From positions 1 through 64,000 of the forward strand of contig CAZBRO010000022.1 in assembly GCA_964494505.1 (NCBI GenBank): DNA of 64,000 bases, in the 5' to 3' direction. A program made the position numbers and the translations under genes. Origin of the DNA: CAIYRG01 sp964494505 (GTDB lineage Bacteria > Pseudomonadota > Alphaproteobacteria > Micropepsales > Micropepsaceae). This document shows, in pieces, positions 1 to 8,622 of the stretch; the stretch's first letter is position 1; each line of letters starts with the position of its first letter. The notes below the pieces were generated by a model that did no database searches, was not told where the DNA came from, and worked only from the letters and a program-made list of their open reading frames with translations.

Positions 1-321
1 ATCCGCAAGCTGCTGCTGCAGCAATTCATGGGCGAGAAATTCGGCCGCGATTCGATCTGGGAAAGCCACCTTGCGACCGAGCTATGGTCCACCCGCGTCC
101 AGATCGACGCGATCCTGGACGAGCAGCGCATGCCGCTGAACCGCATCATGAATCTCGAAGTCGGCCAGACCATCATGCTGAACGCGGGGCCGGATTCGCC
201 GATCGAACTGCGATGCGGCGGCGTTCCTTTGCTCAAGGGCCGCATGGGCCGCATGGGCTCCTCCGTCGCCGTGCGCATCGAAGGCATCGCCAAGCGCAAC
301 GACACCCCGAACATCTTTTGA
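1..321 (+). CDS. fliM: Flagellar motor switch protein FliM, C-terminal part
   Basis: The reading frame is open from base 1 and gives the last 106 residues; the 5' end lies outside the window. FliM is a C-ring switch protein of the flagellar motor that binds phosphorylated CheY and, with FliN and FliG, sets rotation direction. The visible part contains the FliN-like SpoA fold: a segment on cis-acting ligand variation (VQIDAILDEQRMPLNRIMNL) followed by VGQTIML and a final basic beta strand ending in RIEGIAKR. FliN has the same fold, but here a long upstream region in frame and the following DUF6468/MotE genes match the usual fliM surroundings in alphaproteobacteria. FliN alone remains a minor alternative. 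Confidence 0.85.
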   Translation: MRKLLLQQFMGEKFGRDSIWESHLATELWSTRVQIDAILDEQRMPLNRIMNLEVGQTIMLNAGPDSPIELRCGGVPLLKGRMGRMGSSVAVRIEGIAKRNDTPNIF

Positions 322-329
322 GCTCTCCC

Positions 330-719
330 ATGATCGCTGCCGTCCCCGTATCGCTGATTGTCGAAATCACGCTCGCCGTTCTCCTGGGGGTGACGGTTTT
401 TTTCTGCGCCCGCCTGGAAAGGCGGCTGCGCAATCTGCGCCAGGATCAGGAATCGCTTGCCGTCACGGTGCGTGCGCTGAACGGCGCCATCGCCGCGGCG
501 CAGTCGAGCCTCGCGGGGCTGCGCACGGCCGCGCAGAACGCGGATGAAACCCTGGGGCGCAGGGTCAGCGCGGCGCGCGGCCTTGCCGACGAACTGGCGC
601 TCCTCACCTCGGCCGGCGAGCGCATCGCCTCCCGCATGGAGAATGCGCGGCCCGGGCAGAACCCAGGTGCATCCCGGTTGGCGCCCGTATTTGCCGACAA
701 TTTTCGCGCCGTGCGCTGA
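330..719 (+). CDS. DUF6468-type membrane-anchored flagellar-locus protein
   Basis: A 129-aa protein with one N-terminal membrane segment (residues about 4-26, rich in V, L, I and A) followed by a long Ala/Arg/Leu helix that is probably coiled coil, and a loose C-terminal tail. The start ATG at 330 lies 8 nt after the fliM stop, and the motE-like gene follows 9 nt later, so the three probably share one transcript. Proteins of this size between fliM and motE in alphaproteobacteria carry the DUF6468 label; function is unknown. Assignment rests on position and layout more than on any motif. Confidence 0.6.
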   Translation: MIAAVPVSLIVEITLAVLLGVTVFFCARLERRLRNLRQDQESLAVTVRALNGAIAAAQSSLAGLRTAAQNADETLGRRVSAARGLADELALLTSAGERIASRMENARPGQNPGASRLAPVFADNFRAVR

Positions 720-728
720 GAGGACGAG

Positions 729-1535
729 ATGAAGAACAAATCCAGCGGAAATTCCGAAGTCCGGCTGCTTCCCGCCGTGATCGCGGTCGGCGTCATCCTG
801 TTTGCGCTGAAAGCGGGCGGCCTTGCCTTCACCGCCGATGCCGCGACACCGGCGACACCGGCGCCTGCTCCGAACGCGGCAGCACCGGCCAAGCCCGCGG
901 CCGCAGCACCCGCCAAGCCAACCGATCCGCTCGCGGCGATCAATGCGGCCCTTCCCGTGCCGCCCAAAGCCGGCAAACCCGCCGACACGGCCAAACCCGC
1001 CGATGAGCTTTCGCAGGATGCCGCGGCGGCCGGAATCAGCGCGGCCGAAATGGACGTGTTGACCAGCCTCGCCGACCGGCGCGATGCCTTGGAGCAGCGC
1101 CAACGCGATCTCGACATGCGCGCCAACATCATCGCCGCGACCGAAAAACGCGTGGACGGAAAGATTGCCGAACTGAAAGCCCTTCAACGCAAGATCGAAA
1201 GCCTGCTCGGCCAGCGCGATGCGAAGGAACTCGAACAGCTCGATGGCCTCGTGAAGGTGTACACGGCGATGAAACCGAAGGATGCCGCGCGCATCTTCGG
1301 GTCTCTCGACGATACCGTGCGTTTGGGCGTTGCCGGGCGCATGAAGCCCGACGTCATCGCCGGCATCATGGCCTCACTGCCGCCCGAAGTGGCGCAGAAG
1401 CTCAGCGTCGAACTGGCCAGCCGCTACAAGGTTCCCGCCGATGTGGCCGCATCCGCCGCTGCGGCGACCGCGCCCGCCCCCGCGGCTGCACCGGCCGCGT
1501 CTCCGGCCGCTCCCGCAGGACCGCCCGGAGGCTGA
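729..1535 (+). CDS. motE: MotE-like flagellar protein with MgtE N-terminal-type domain
   Basis: A 268-aa protein. Residues about 11-36 form a signal/membrane anchor, 37-100 are Ala/Pro rich, 105-170 are a charged coiled coil (DRRDALEQRQRDLDMRA region), and 175-235 match the MgtE intracellular N-domain fold (MKPKDAARIFGSLDD ... IMASLPPEVAQKLSVEL). The tail is an Ala/Pro repeat. In Sinorhizobium, MotE is a periplasmic chaperone for the motility protein MotC, and homologues sit in flagellar operons across alphaproteobacteria. The next gene, 6 nt downstream, encodes a large exported protein that could be its partner. An MgtE magnesium transporter is excluded because there are no transport membrane segments. 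Confidence 0.75.
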   Translation: MKNKSSGNSEVRLLPAVIAVGVILFALKAGGLAFTADAATPATPAPAPNAAAPAKPAAAAPAKPTDPLAAINAALPVPPKAGKPADTAKPADELSQDAAAAGISAAEMDVLTSLADRRDALEQRQRDLDMRANIIAATEKRVDGKIAELKALQRKIESLLGQRDAKELEQLDGLVKVYTAMKPKDAARIFGSLDDTVRLGVAGRMKPDVIAGIMASLPPEVAQKLSVELASRYKVPADVAASAAAATAPAPAAAPAASPAAPAGPPGG

Positions 1536-1541
1536 GGCTCG

Positions 1542-4500
1542 ATGCGGGCGCGAATACTCCTTGCCTGCACCATGATGTGCGCCGCGCTTGCCGCGGCGAG
1601 CCTGCGCGCGCAACCCGCTGATGCACCGCCGGCGCCCAAGCCGAATAGCGCGACCGTCGACAGCTCCAAGGGCTACGCGCGCATTCTGTTCACCTTCGCG
1701 GAGGCAACGCCGGTAACCGCTCAGGTTGCCGATGGCGTGCTCACCATCCGCCTCGCACACACGGTCGACACCAGCATCGATGCCTTCACCGAGAGCCTTG
1801 GCCCTTATGTCTCGAGCGGCCGGCGAGAGCGCGACGGGCTGACCTATCATTTCGCGCTGAAAAATCCGGTCGGGTTGCACAATTCGACCCAAGGCGCGCA
1901 AACCGCCATCGACCTCGTGCCCGACAGCTTCAAGGGCACGCCGCCCGACCTGCCGCCTCCGCCCCCGCCGCCGAAAAAGGACGAGCCCGACGTCACCAAG
2001 CTGCCGGTGGTGAAGATACGGGTGGCTGAATTCGCCAATTACACACGCGTGGTGTTCGATTGGCCAGAACCCGTCGTTTACACCGCCTATCCCGGACAAG
2101 GCCGTATCTCGGTCAGGTTCGACGCGCTGGGGAAACCGGATTTTTCCGTGCTGCAGACGCGCTCCCCCGCCTGGGTGAAAAGCGCGGGATGGCATCTCGA
2201 CGGTACTGCCACGGTGGTCGATCTCGAAACCGACACCGATTCGGGCTTCAAGGATTCGCGTGACGGCGCAAAGATCGTGATCGACGTGCTCGCCCCCAAG
2301 ACGGACGCTTCCGGAATCCCCGGAGCGCGCGTCGTTCCCCCCGCGCCGCCGCCGGGTCCACCGCCCAAAGGTTCGGACGGCGCCGCCGCGCTGAAAGCGG
2401 GAGCGGCGAAAAGCGCGACGCCGGCGCCCACACCCACTCCCCCGATGATGACCGAGCTTGCGGGCTCGAGCGCGGAATTGACGCGCGATGGAGCCGCCTT
2501 GCACTTTCCGGCGGCCCGCGGCCGCGCGGTAGCGGTATTTGCCCGCGGCGAAACGCTCTGGATTGTGCTCGACGGCCATCCGAAGCTGGAAGCGGCAACC
2601 CTGCTCGCGCCGCTCGCCTCCGTGCTGATCCATGCCGAGGCGGATTCGGTGTCCGGCGCGGCGGTGCTGAAACTCGTCTTCAAAGCGGCGCTGCTCCCTT
2701 CGGTGAACGAAAGCGAATCGGCGCTGAACGTCATGTTGACCAAGGGCGCGAGCGCTCCGCCCGAGCCTCTCACCTTCACGCGCGCTGGCGCGGACGGCGA
2801 AACCTCGCTGACCGCACCGCTTCCGGGTGCGGCGCAGGTGATTCAGCTTGCCGACGCAGAGGCCGGCGATCATTTCTTCGTGGTGCCGGCCAGGCCCGGC
2901 AAGGGCGTGCTCACCGCCAAGCGCTTCGTCGAAATGGAAGCGCTGCCCAGTGCGGCCGGCATAGCAGTTGTTCCGTTTACGGATGACCTTTCGGCGCAGG
3001 TTCAGGCCGAGATCGTGACCGTTTCGCGGCCGCACGGCATGGCATTGTCGGCTGCTTCCGGCGCCAGCACGGAGCCCGTGGTCCAGCTTCTCACCAGCAA
3101 GCAAGGCCCCGCTTTCATCGATTTTGCGCAATGGTCCAAGGCCGATGGCGACAACGTCATCGTGGCGGAACGGGCGTTGCGCGCCGCCGTCGCAAGGCTT
3201 CCCGAAAGCGAAGGCAACAAGGCCCGGCTGCGGCTGGCGCGCTATCTGCTCGCGCAGAATCTCGCGCCCGAGGCGCTGGGCGAAATTGAATTGATCCAGG
3301 AGGCCGATGCGAAACTCTCGAGCGATCCCGGCCTTGCGGCGATGAAGGGTGCAGCCCAGGTCCTGATGGGACGCTATGCCGATGCAAAGGCGTCGCTGTC
3401 GGCAAGCGCGCTCGGCCAGGACCCCCATGCCGCCCTTTGGCGCGGAATGGCCGAAGCCAAACTCGGCGATTACGCCAATGCGCGTCACGATCTTGCCGTG
3501 TCGCAAACGGTGTTGCGTTTCTATCCCGATTGGCTGCAAACCCGCGCCCGTCTTGCCCGCGCCGAAACGGGCATCGCGCAAGGCGATTTGGCGAGCGCCA
3601 ACGATGCGCTCGACCAGCTTTCATCGCAGCTTTCCCCACGCGATTCCGTCGAGGCCCGGCTTTACGAAGCCGAGCTGCTGGCCGCCCAAGGCCATGTCAA
3701 CGAAGCCGTGTCGCGGATGCGCGCGCTCGAACGGACCGATTATGCGCCCATCGCGGCGCGCGCGGTCTATGTGCGCGTCGAGACCGAGCTTGCCGCCAAG
3801 AAGATCAAGCCGGCGGCGGCAATCGCGACATTGGAGCAATTGCGCTATCGCTGGCGCGGCGACGATCTCGAACTCAAGAGCCTGCGCAAATTGGGCAGCC
3901 TCTATTTCGCGGAAAACAATTGGCGCGAGGGGCTAGCGGTTCTGCGCGTCGCCGCGCTCAACTTTCCCAGCACCGACCTTGGCCGCGAAGCGCAGGACGA
4001 CATGCGCCGCGCTTTCGCCGATCTTTTCCTCGGCAGCAAGGCCGATCAGATGCGCCCCGTCGACGCGCTGGCGCTGTTCTATGATTTTCTGGAGCTTACA
4101 CCCGTCGGCCGGGACGGCGACGAGATGATCCGCCGCTTGAGCGACCGGCTGGTGGCGGTGGACCTGCTTGGACCCGCCGAGCAATTGCTCGACCATCAGG
4201 TGAAGGAACGCTTGGAAGGCGTGGCGCGGGCGGCCGTCGCGACGCGGCTCGCCACCATCTACCTGCTGGACCACAAGCCCAAGGAAGCGCTTGCCACCAT
4301 CAACGACACGCGCCAGACGCGGCTCCCGGACGACCTGAACGCCTCGCGCCGGCTGCTGGAGGCGCGCGCGCTGGCGGGGCTGAAGCAATACGAGGCCGCC
4401 ATCGATCTCATCGCCGATGACGAATCCGCCGAAGCCGGCCGGCTGCGCGCCGACATTGCCTGGGACTCCGGCAATTGGACGATTGCCGGCGCCAAGGCCG

Positions 4501-4817
4501 AGGAGGTGCTGGGCGACCGCTACAATGTGAGCGGGCCGCTGCTGCCGGAGGAGCGCGCCCTCATCATGCGCGCGGGCGTCGCTTATTCGCTCAGCAACAA
4601 CGAGACCGCGCTCGATAGCTTGCGGGACCATTATGGCGCCAAGATGAATGCAAGTCCGGACGCGAAAGCCTTCGGCATCGTCACCGAGCGCATCGACCGG
4701 CAGGGGGTCGCCTTCCGCGATTTGGCCAAGCAGATTGCGAGCGTCGATTCGCTGCAGGCCTTCATGACCGATTTCAAGAAGCAGGGCGCGGCCGCTGCCA
4801 AGACGGCGAGCAACTGA
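1542..4817 (+). CDS. Large exported TPR protein next to MotE-like gene
   Basis: A 1,091-aa protein with a signal peptide (residues 1-24, MRARILLACTMMCAALAAAS). Two beta-rich modules, about 30-140 and 150-265, look AMIN-like (alternating strands such as RVVFDWPEPVVYTAYPG and RISVRFDALG). Pro/Ala/Lys linkers follow, then a further beta region to about 480, and from about 530 to the end a run of helical TPR-type pairs. It is probably periplasmic and would present a protein-protein scaffold. Placement directly after the MotE-like gene suggests a role in flagellar motor or basal-body assembly, possibly filling the place MotC has in rhizobia. That role is inference; I recognise no enzymatic motif. 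Confidence 0.65.
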   Translation: MRARILLACTMMCAALAAASLRAQPADAPPAPKPNSATVDSSKGYARILFTFAEATPVTAQVADGVLTIRLAHTVDTSIDAFTESLGPYVSSGRRERDGLTYHFALKNPVGLHNSTQGAQTAIDLVPDSFKGTPPDLPPPPPPPKKDEPDVTKLPVVKIRVAEFANYTRVVFDWPEPVVYTAYPGQGRISVRFDALGKPDFSVLQTRSPAWVKSAGWHLDGTATVVDLETDTDSGFKDSRDGAKIVIDVLAPKTDASGIPGARVVPPAPPPGPPPKGSDGAAALKAGAAKSATPAPTPTPPMMTELAGSSAELTRDGAALHFPAARGRAVAVFARGETLWIVLDGHPKLEAATLLAPLASVLIHAEADSVSGAAVLKLVFKAALLPSVNESESALNVMLTKGASAPPEPLTFTRAGADGETSLTAPLPGAAQVIQLADAEAGDHFFVVPARPGKGVLTAKRFVEMEALPSAAGIAVVPFTDDLSAQVQAEIVTVSRPHGMALSAASGASTEPVVQLLTSKQGPAFIDFAQWSKADGDNVIVAERALRAAVARLPESEGNKARLRLARYLLAQNLAPEALGEIELIQEADAKLSSDPGLAAMKGAAQVLMGRYADAKASLSASALGQDPHAALWRGMAEAKLGDYANARHDLAVSQTVLRFYPDWLQTRARLARAETGIAQGDLASANDALDQLSSQLSPRDSVEARLYEAELLAAQGHVNEAVSRMRALERTDYAPIAARAVYVRVETELAAKKIKPAAAIATLEQLRYRWRGDDLELKSLRKLGSLYFAENNWREGLAVLRVAALNFPSTDLGREAQDDMRRAFADLFLGSKADQMRPVDALALFYDFLELTPVGRDGDEMIRRLSDRLVAVDLLGPAEQLLDHQVKERLEGVARAAVATRLATIYLLDHKPKEALATINDTRQTRLPDDLNASRRLLEARALAGLKQYEAAIDLIADDESAEAGRLRADIAWDSGNWTIAGAKAEEVLGDRYNVSGPLLPEERALIMRAGVAYSLSNNETALDSLRDHYGAKMNASPDAKAFGIVTERIDRQGVAFRDLAKQIASVDSLQAFMTDFKKQGAAAAKTASN

Positions 4818-4852
4818 GGCCAGCGGGTCCGACAGCCCATAGCTGGCCCATA

Positions 4853-4878
4853 ACTGGATCGAGCAACGCCGATCCAGT
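4853..4878 (+). terminator. Hairpin after the large TPR gene
   Basis: An 8-bp inverted repeat, ACTGGATC / GATCCAGT, with a 10-nt loop lies 36 nt after the stop codon. There is no T tract, so it may be a stabilising 3' hairpin rather than a true intrinsic terminator. Confidence 0.3.
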
Positions 4879-4913
4879 AACCTCCGGCAAACGCAGGGAG
4901 GGAATGGAAACCG

Positions 4914-5543
4914 ATGAACCGTACCATCGCAGTGCTCGGACTGATGGGGTTGCTTGTAGCAATGCCTGCGCTCGCGGATGGACCGCGCGTGTCGCGGCTG
5001 CCGCGCGCGCCCGATCCGCCGACCGATCCCATCGTCAAGCAGATGTGGGACCAGACACGCGCCCGCGGCGGCCAGATCCTGAACCTGCATTACACGATGG
5101 GAAACGCGCCCAAGATCGCCCAAGCCGAGCAGAACCTCACCTATGCGCTGCGCTTCGACGCCAAATCCCCACGCGGACTTCGCGAGCTTGCCATCATGCG
5201 CACCGGACAGCGCCTGAACGCGCCCTATGAGATGCACGCCCATGAGCCCCTGCTCATTGCCTGCGGCTACAGCAAAGCGCAGATCGCAGCCCTCCCCAAT
5301 TGGCGGATGAGCAAATTGTTCGCCGAGAAGGAACGCGCGCTTCTCGCCTATGTCGATGAAGTGGATTCCGGGGGCGCCGTGACGGACGAGACTTTTGCGC
5401 AAATGCAGCGGTTCTTCACGCCGGAGGAGATTTTGGAGCTCACCATCGTGACGGTGCATTATTACGGAACGGCGCTGCTGACCAAATCGCTCCAGATTCA
5501 GGTCGAGGACGACGACCGCGGCGCCGCACCCGGAAAGTGCTGA
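4914..5543 (+). CDS. Exported carboxymuconolactone decarboxylase family protein
   Basis: A 209-aa protein with a signal peptide (about residues 1-21, ending MPALADG) and an all-helical AhpD/carboxymuconolactone decarboxylase fold. The family pattern is seen as LRELAIMRTGQRLNAPYEM followed by HAHEPLLIACGYS. The CxxC-H redox motif of AhpD peroxidase partners is missing, so a redox function is unlikely; gamma-carboxymuconolactone decarboxylase-like proteins without the cysteines are common and mostly uncharacterised. A purine-rich site (AGGGAGGGAA) precedes the ATG by about 8 nt. It stands alone, converging on rppH. Confidence 0.7.
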   Translation: MNRTIAVLGLMGLLVAMPALADGPRVSRLPRAPDPPTDPIVKQMWDQTRARGGQILNLHYTMGNAPKIAQAEQNLTYALRFDAKSPRGLRELAIMRTGQRLNAPYEMHAHEPLLIACGYSKAQIAALPNWRMSKLFAEKERALLAYVDEVDSGGAVTDETFAQMQRFFTPEEILELTIVTVHYYGTALLTKSLQIQVEDDDRGAAPGKC

Positions 5544-5571
5544 GAGACGCGATTGGGGCGGCCGCGCCTGG

Positions 5572-6057
5572 TTATTCGCTTTTCGCCAAGTCCTTGAATG
5601 CGGCGATGACGGCTGCGTAGGTCTCACGCTTGAAAGGCACTGTGAGTCCCGGCAGCTCCTCGATGCCAACCCATTTCCAGTCGGAAAATTCCTGGTGCGG
5701 CGTCTTCACGTCGATCTCATCATCGGGGCCCATAAAGCGCAGCGCGAACCATTTCAGCCTTTGGCCGCGATAGCGCCCATTCCATGCCGTGCCCAAGAGG
5801 TGGTCGGGCAGATCGTAGGACATCCAGTCCGGATGCTCGCGCAAGATTTCGACATTGTTGGTGCCGATCTCCTCTTTCAGTTCGCGCATCATCGCTTGTT
5901 GCGGCGACTCGCCGGGATCGATGCCGCCCTGCGGCATCTGCCAAGCTTCTATGGATTGATCGATGCGTTTGCCGACCAAGACGCGTCCTTGCCGGTTAAG
6001 CACCATTGTGCCGACGCAAGGGCGGTAGGGAAGCGATTCGCGGGTTGCGTCCGTCAT
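5572..6057 (-). CDS. rppH: RNA pyrophosphohydrolase RppH
   Basis: A Nudix hydrolase of 161 aa that removes pyrophosphate from 5'-triphosphate RNA to start mRNA decay. The Nudix box reads GGIDPGESPQQAMMRELKEE followed by IG, with all catalytic glutamates present. The N-terminal YRPCVGTMVLNRQGRVLVGK and the WQMPQGG motif are typical of alphaproteobacterial RppH/NudH. I place the start at ATG 6057, which has AGG 6 nt upstream; an in-frame TTG at 6072 would add five residues. It follows the polysaccharide deacetylase gene closely on the same strand and is probably cotranscribed. Confidence 0.93.
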   Translation of the reverse strand: MTDATRESLPYRPCVGTMVLNRQGRVLVGKRIDQSIEAWQMPQGGIDPGESPQQAMMRELKEEIGTNNVEILREHPDWMSYDLPDHLLGTAWNGRYRGQRLKWFALRFMGPDDEIDVKTPHQEFSDWKWVGIEELPGLTVPFKRETYAAVIAAFKDLAKSE

Positions 6058-6086
6058 GCGGCACCTGAGCAAATGGCCCAGAGGAT

Positions 6087-7175
6087 TTATTCGCTACTCG
6101 CGATACCTTCAATGGCGGGCCGTGCGGCAAGCGCGGTAAGCGGAACCAATTCGAACCCGCGGGCTGCAACCGTCTCGGCCCACGCGGAGAGGCGCGCGAC
6201 GCTGACGGGATAAGCGCTTGCGACACCGATGGCGAACCCATCCTGCCGGGCCGCGTTTTCCAGTTCGGCCAGCCGCGAGTCGATGGCCGCCTGCGACTGC
6301 ACCCCGTCCAGCGTGAGGGTTCCCGTCGCGATCGGCGCTTTTGCATGGCGGGCGCTGGCGATCGCCACCGAGCTCGAGCTTGCGCCATTGTCGAAGAACA
6401 TCAAGCCGCGACGGGCGACCTCCGCCAAAATCGGCTCCATCGCGGGCTCCTCGCCCATGAAGCGCCCGCCCAAAAGATTCATCGCGCCCGCATAGCCGGT
6501 GGCGCGCGACAGCGCCCATTCCAAACGCTTGACGTTTTCATTGGCGCTTGCCGCGACCAACAGGACGTGCGGCCCCGGATCGCTGTCGGGAAAATCGAAC
6601 GGCTCCATCGGCAGTTCGAGCAGGACTTCGTGTCCGGCGCCACGGGCTTTGTCGATGCCGGTCTGGAGGTCGGGCGCAAAGGGAGCGAAGCCGAGCGTCA
6701 CATCGGAGGGAAGCGCGGCCAGCGCGCGGTCGGTCGCACTCGCGCCGATGCCAAGCCCACGCATCACGATGGCGATTTTGGGCCGTTTGCTTCCGCCGGT
6801 CTGAAAGGCACGGCCATAAGCCGTCATGGCGGTTCGCCCGCCTGGGCCAATCTTCGGCAAAGGCCCTTGCGCCGAATCCTCGATCAGCTTGGGATCGGCG
6901 ATCAGATTGCCGCCGATCTCCCGCGTGTCGCGAAAGCCCGTCCGCGCGGTCTCGATTTCCTGGGCGGTCGGAAACGGCTTCAGCCGGAGCGATTGCACAG
7001 GGCCTCCATCGCCCGGTCTGCCCGCCAAATTCAGCCCTGTCACGCCGGCACCGAAAAGGATGAATGTCGCCGCATAGGCAAGCACTAGCGCGCGCGCACG
7101 CCGCTTGACCGGCATGGCCGTATCGGCCGCATCAACGGGCCCCGAAGCCAAAGAGCTTTCGTCCGCCATGGGCAT
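6087..7175 (-). CDS. Divergent polysaccharide deacetylase family protein
   Basis: A 362-aa protein with an N-terminal membrane anchor (about residues 24-50, VLAYAATFILFGAGVTGLNL) and a C-terminal domain from about 130 that matches the YibQ/DUF610 divergent polysaccharide deacetylase family: PKIAIVMRGLGIGASATDRA, LELPMEPFDFP, a GAMNLLGGRF segment and GLMFFDNGASSSS. In this family the NodB fold is kept but the active site differs, and the members cluster with ctpA and envC genes as here, which points to cell-wall work. The start may also be the ATG two codons downstream (7169). Substrate is unknown. Confidence 0.85.
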   Translation of the reverse strand: MPMADESSLASGPVDAADTAMPVKRRARALVLAYAATFILFGAGVTGLNLAGRPGDGGPVQSLRLKPFPTAQEIETARTGFRDTREIGGNLIADPKLIEDSAQGPLPKIGPGGRTAMTAYGRAFQTGGSKRPKIAIVMRGLGIGASATDRALAALPSDVTLGFAPFAPDLQTGIDKARGAGHEVLLELPMEPFDFPDSDPGPHVLLVAASANENVKRLEWALSRATGYAGAMNLLGGRFMGEEPAMEPILAEVARRGLMFFDNGASSSSVAIASARHAKAPIATGTLTLDGVQSQAAIDSRLAELENAARQDGFAIGVASAYPVSVARLSAWAETVAARGFELVPLTALAARPAIEGIASSE

Positions 7176-7193
7176 ACATTGCGCCCAAACCTG

Positions 7194-7209
7194 GTTACGG
7201 CGCCGTTAA
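7194..7209 (-). promoter_or_regulatory. CtrA-like box upstream of the deacetylase gene
   Basis: On the minus strand this reads TTAAC-GGCGCC-GTAAC, one mismatch from the TTAAC-N6-TTAAC form of the CtrA site known in Caulobacter and relatives. It lies 19 nt upstream of the deacetylase start. Similar sites occur at 11473 and 17666. Confidence 0.3.
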
Positions 7210-7230
7210 CGCACGGGCTCGCTGCGCGCA

Positions 7231-7264
7231 AAAATAAAGGGCCGGAGGTTTCCATCCGGCCCTT
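7231..7264 (-). terminator. Intrinsic terminator after ctpA
   Basis: A 10-bp stem (AAGGGCCGGA / TCCGGCCCTT, 7237-7264) with an 8-nt loop is followed on the minus strand by TTTATTTTT. It begins 23 nt past the ctpA stop codon and would end the gpmI-envC-ctpA transcript, which implies that the deacetylase and rppH are transcribed separately. Confidence 0.85.
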
Positions 7265-7287
7265 CACGTATTTTCAAAACCCCGAGA

Positions 7288-8622
7288 TCAGCGGGTTGTA
7301 GACTGGGGCTGGGCGCTCGCTGCCTTCTGCGGGACCGTCGCCACAACCTTCCCGTCGATCCGATCCATGGCATAGGAGAGCTGGAAGTCGTCGTACTTCT
7401 TGCCCTCTTCCGGCCGGATGGTCGGCATCTTGGTGTTACGCTGTGCACCCTCCGCGTCCAGATGGCCCGCGAGCGTAGCTTCGGTGCGCGACTGGAACTG
7501 ATCGGCTTCCGCCTGATCCTTGTCGGAGAGGTTCGACACCGCGATGTCGGGCGTGATGCCGGTCGCCTGGATCGAGCGGCCGGACGGCGTGTAGTAACGC
7601 GCCGTGGTCAGGCGCAGCGCGCCGCCATGCTGTCCGCCGAGCGGGATGATGGTCTGCACCGAACCCTTGCCGAAGGAGGTCACGCCGACGATGGTCGCGC
7701 GCTTATGATCCTGCAACGCACCGGCCACGATTTCCGATGCGGACGCCGTGCCTTCGTTGACCAGCACGACGATTGGCTTGCCGTCCGCGAGGTCGCCCGC
7801 GCGTGCGTTGTAGCGCTGCGTGTCTTCGGGCTTGCGGCCGCGGGTGGAGACCACTTCGCCGCCGGTGAGGAAATCATCGGACACCGCAATCGCCTGATCG
7901 AGCAGACCGCCCGGATCGTTGCGCAGGTCGATGACATAACCGCGCAAGGAGCCGCCGAGCTGCTTCTTCAGATCGCCAATGGCCTTCTTCACGCCGGCAT
8001 CGGTCTTCTCGCTGAAGGAGGTGATGCGGATATAACCCACGTCGCCTTTTTTCTCGTACTTCACGCTTTCCACGCGGATGACAGCGCGGGTCAGCGTGAG
8101 TTCGAGGGGCTTCTTCTCGCCCTGGCGCAGGATGGTGAGCGTGACCTTGGAATTCTCAGGTCCGCGCATCCGTTCCACCGCTTCGTTCAGCGGCATGCCT
8201 TGAATGGATGTGCCGTCGATGGCGGAGATGAAATCGCCGGTCTTCACGCCGGCATGGGCGGCCGGGGTGTCGTCGATGGGCGTGACGACTTTCACCAGGC
8301 CGTCTTCCTGCGTTACTTCGAGGCCAAGACCGCCGAACTCGCCGCGAGTCTGCACCTGCATGTCGGCGAATTCTTTTGGGTCCATGTAGCTCGAATGCGG
8401 ATCGAGCGAGCTGACCATTCCGTTGATCGCAGCATTGATGAGCTCGGAGTCATCGACCTCGCGCACATAATTTGCGCGCACGCGCTCAAAGGCATCGCCG
8501 AAGAGATCGAGCTCGCGATAGGCGGACAACACATTCGTCGCCCCCTGTGCGGCAGGGAACAAAGCAATTGCACTGACGAAACCAACCGCTACGCCGATAC
8601 CGGCGAATGCGAACTTCCTCAT
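7288..8622 (-). CDS. ctpA: Carboxyl-terminal processing protease CtpA (S41)
   Basis: A 444-aa periplasmic serine protease. It has a signal/anchor (about residues 4-26), an N-terminal helical part, a PDZ domain at about 90-165 (TPAAHAGVKTGDFISAIDG), and the S41 catalytic core with the Ser in VNEGTASASEIV and the Lys in TSFGKGSVQ. In alphaproteobacteria CtpA cleaves envelope and cell-wall hydrolase regulators. Its start ATG at 8622 overlaps the stop of the upstream EnvC-like gene (ATGA), with AAGGG just before it, so the two are translationally coupled; a longer reading frame upstream is rejected for that reason. Pairing with EnvC fits joint control of septal peptidoglycan splitting. Confidence 0.93.
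   Translation of the reverse strand: MRKFAFAGIGVAVGFVSAIALFPAAQGATNVLSAYRELDLFGDAFERVRANYVREVDDSELINAAINGMVSSLDPHSSYMDPKEFADMQVQTRGEFGGLGLEVTQEDGLVKVVTPIDDTPAAHAGVKTGDFISAIDGTSIQGMPLNEAVERMRGPENSKVTLTILRQGEKKPLELTLTRAVIRVESVKYEKKGDVGYIRITSFSEKTDAGVKKAIGDLKKQLGGSLRGYVIDLRNDPGGLLDQAIAVSDDFLTGGEVVSTRGRKPEDTQRYNARAGDLADGKPIVVLVNEGTASASEIVAGALQDHKRATIVGVTSFGKGSVQTIIPLGGQHGGALRLTTARYYTPSGRSIQATGITPDIAVSNLSDKDQAEADQFQSRTEATLAGHLDAEGAQRNTKMPTIRPEEGKKYDDFQLSYAMDRIDGKVVATVPQKAASAQPQSTTR

Noticed and set aside
1374..3581. A 735-codon open frame on the minus strand inside the large TPR gene
   Set aside because: Low-complexity Arg/Gly/His-rich product without domains, fully antisense to a gene with signal peptide and TPR pattern; typical GC-rich shadow.
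4914..5543. AhpD-type peroxidase partner
   Set aside because: No CxxC redox pair in the helical core.
3933..5669. 578-codon minus-strand open frame crossing two genes
   Set aside because: Spans the end of the TPR gene, a spacer and the carboxymuconolactone decarboxylase-like gene on the other strand; no domain.
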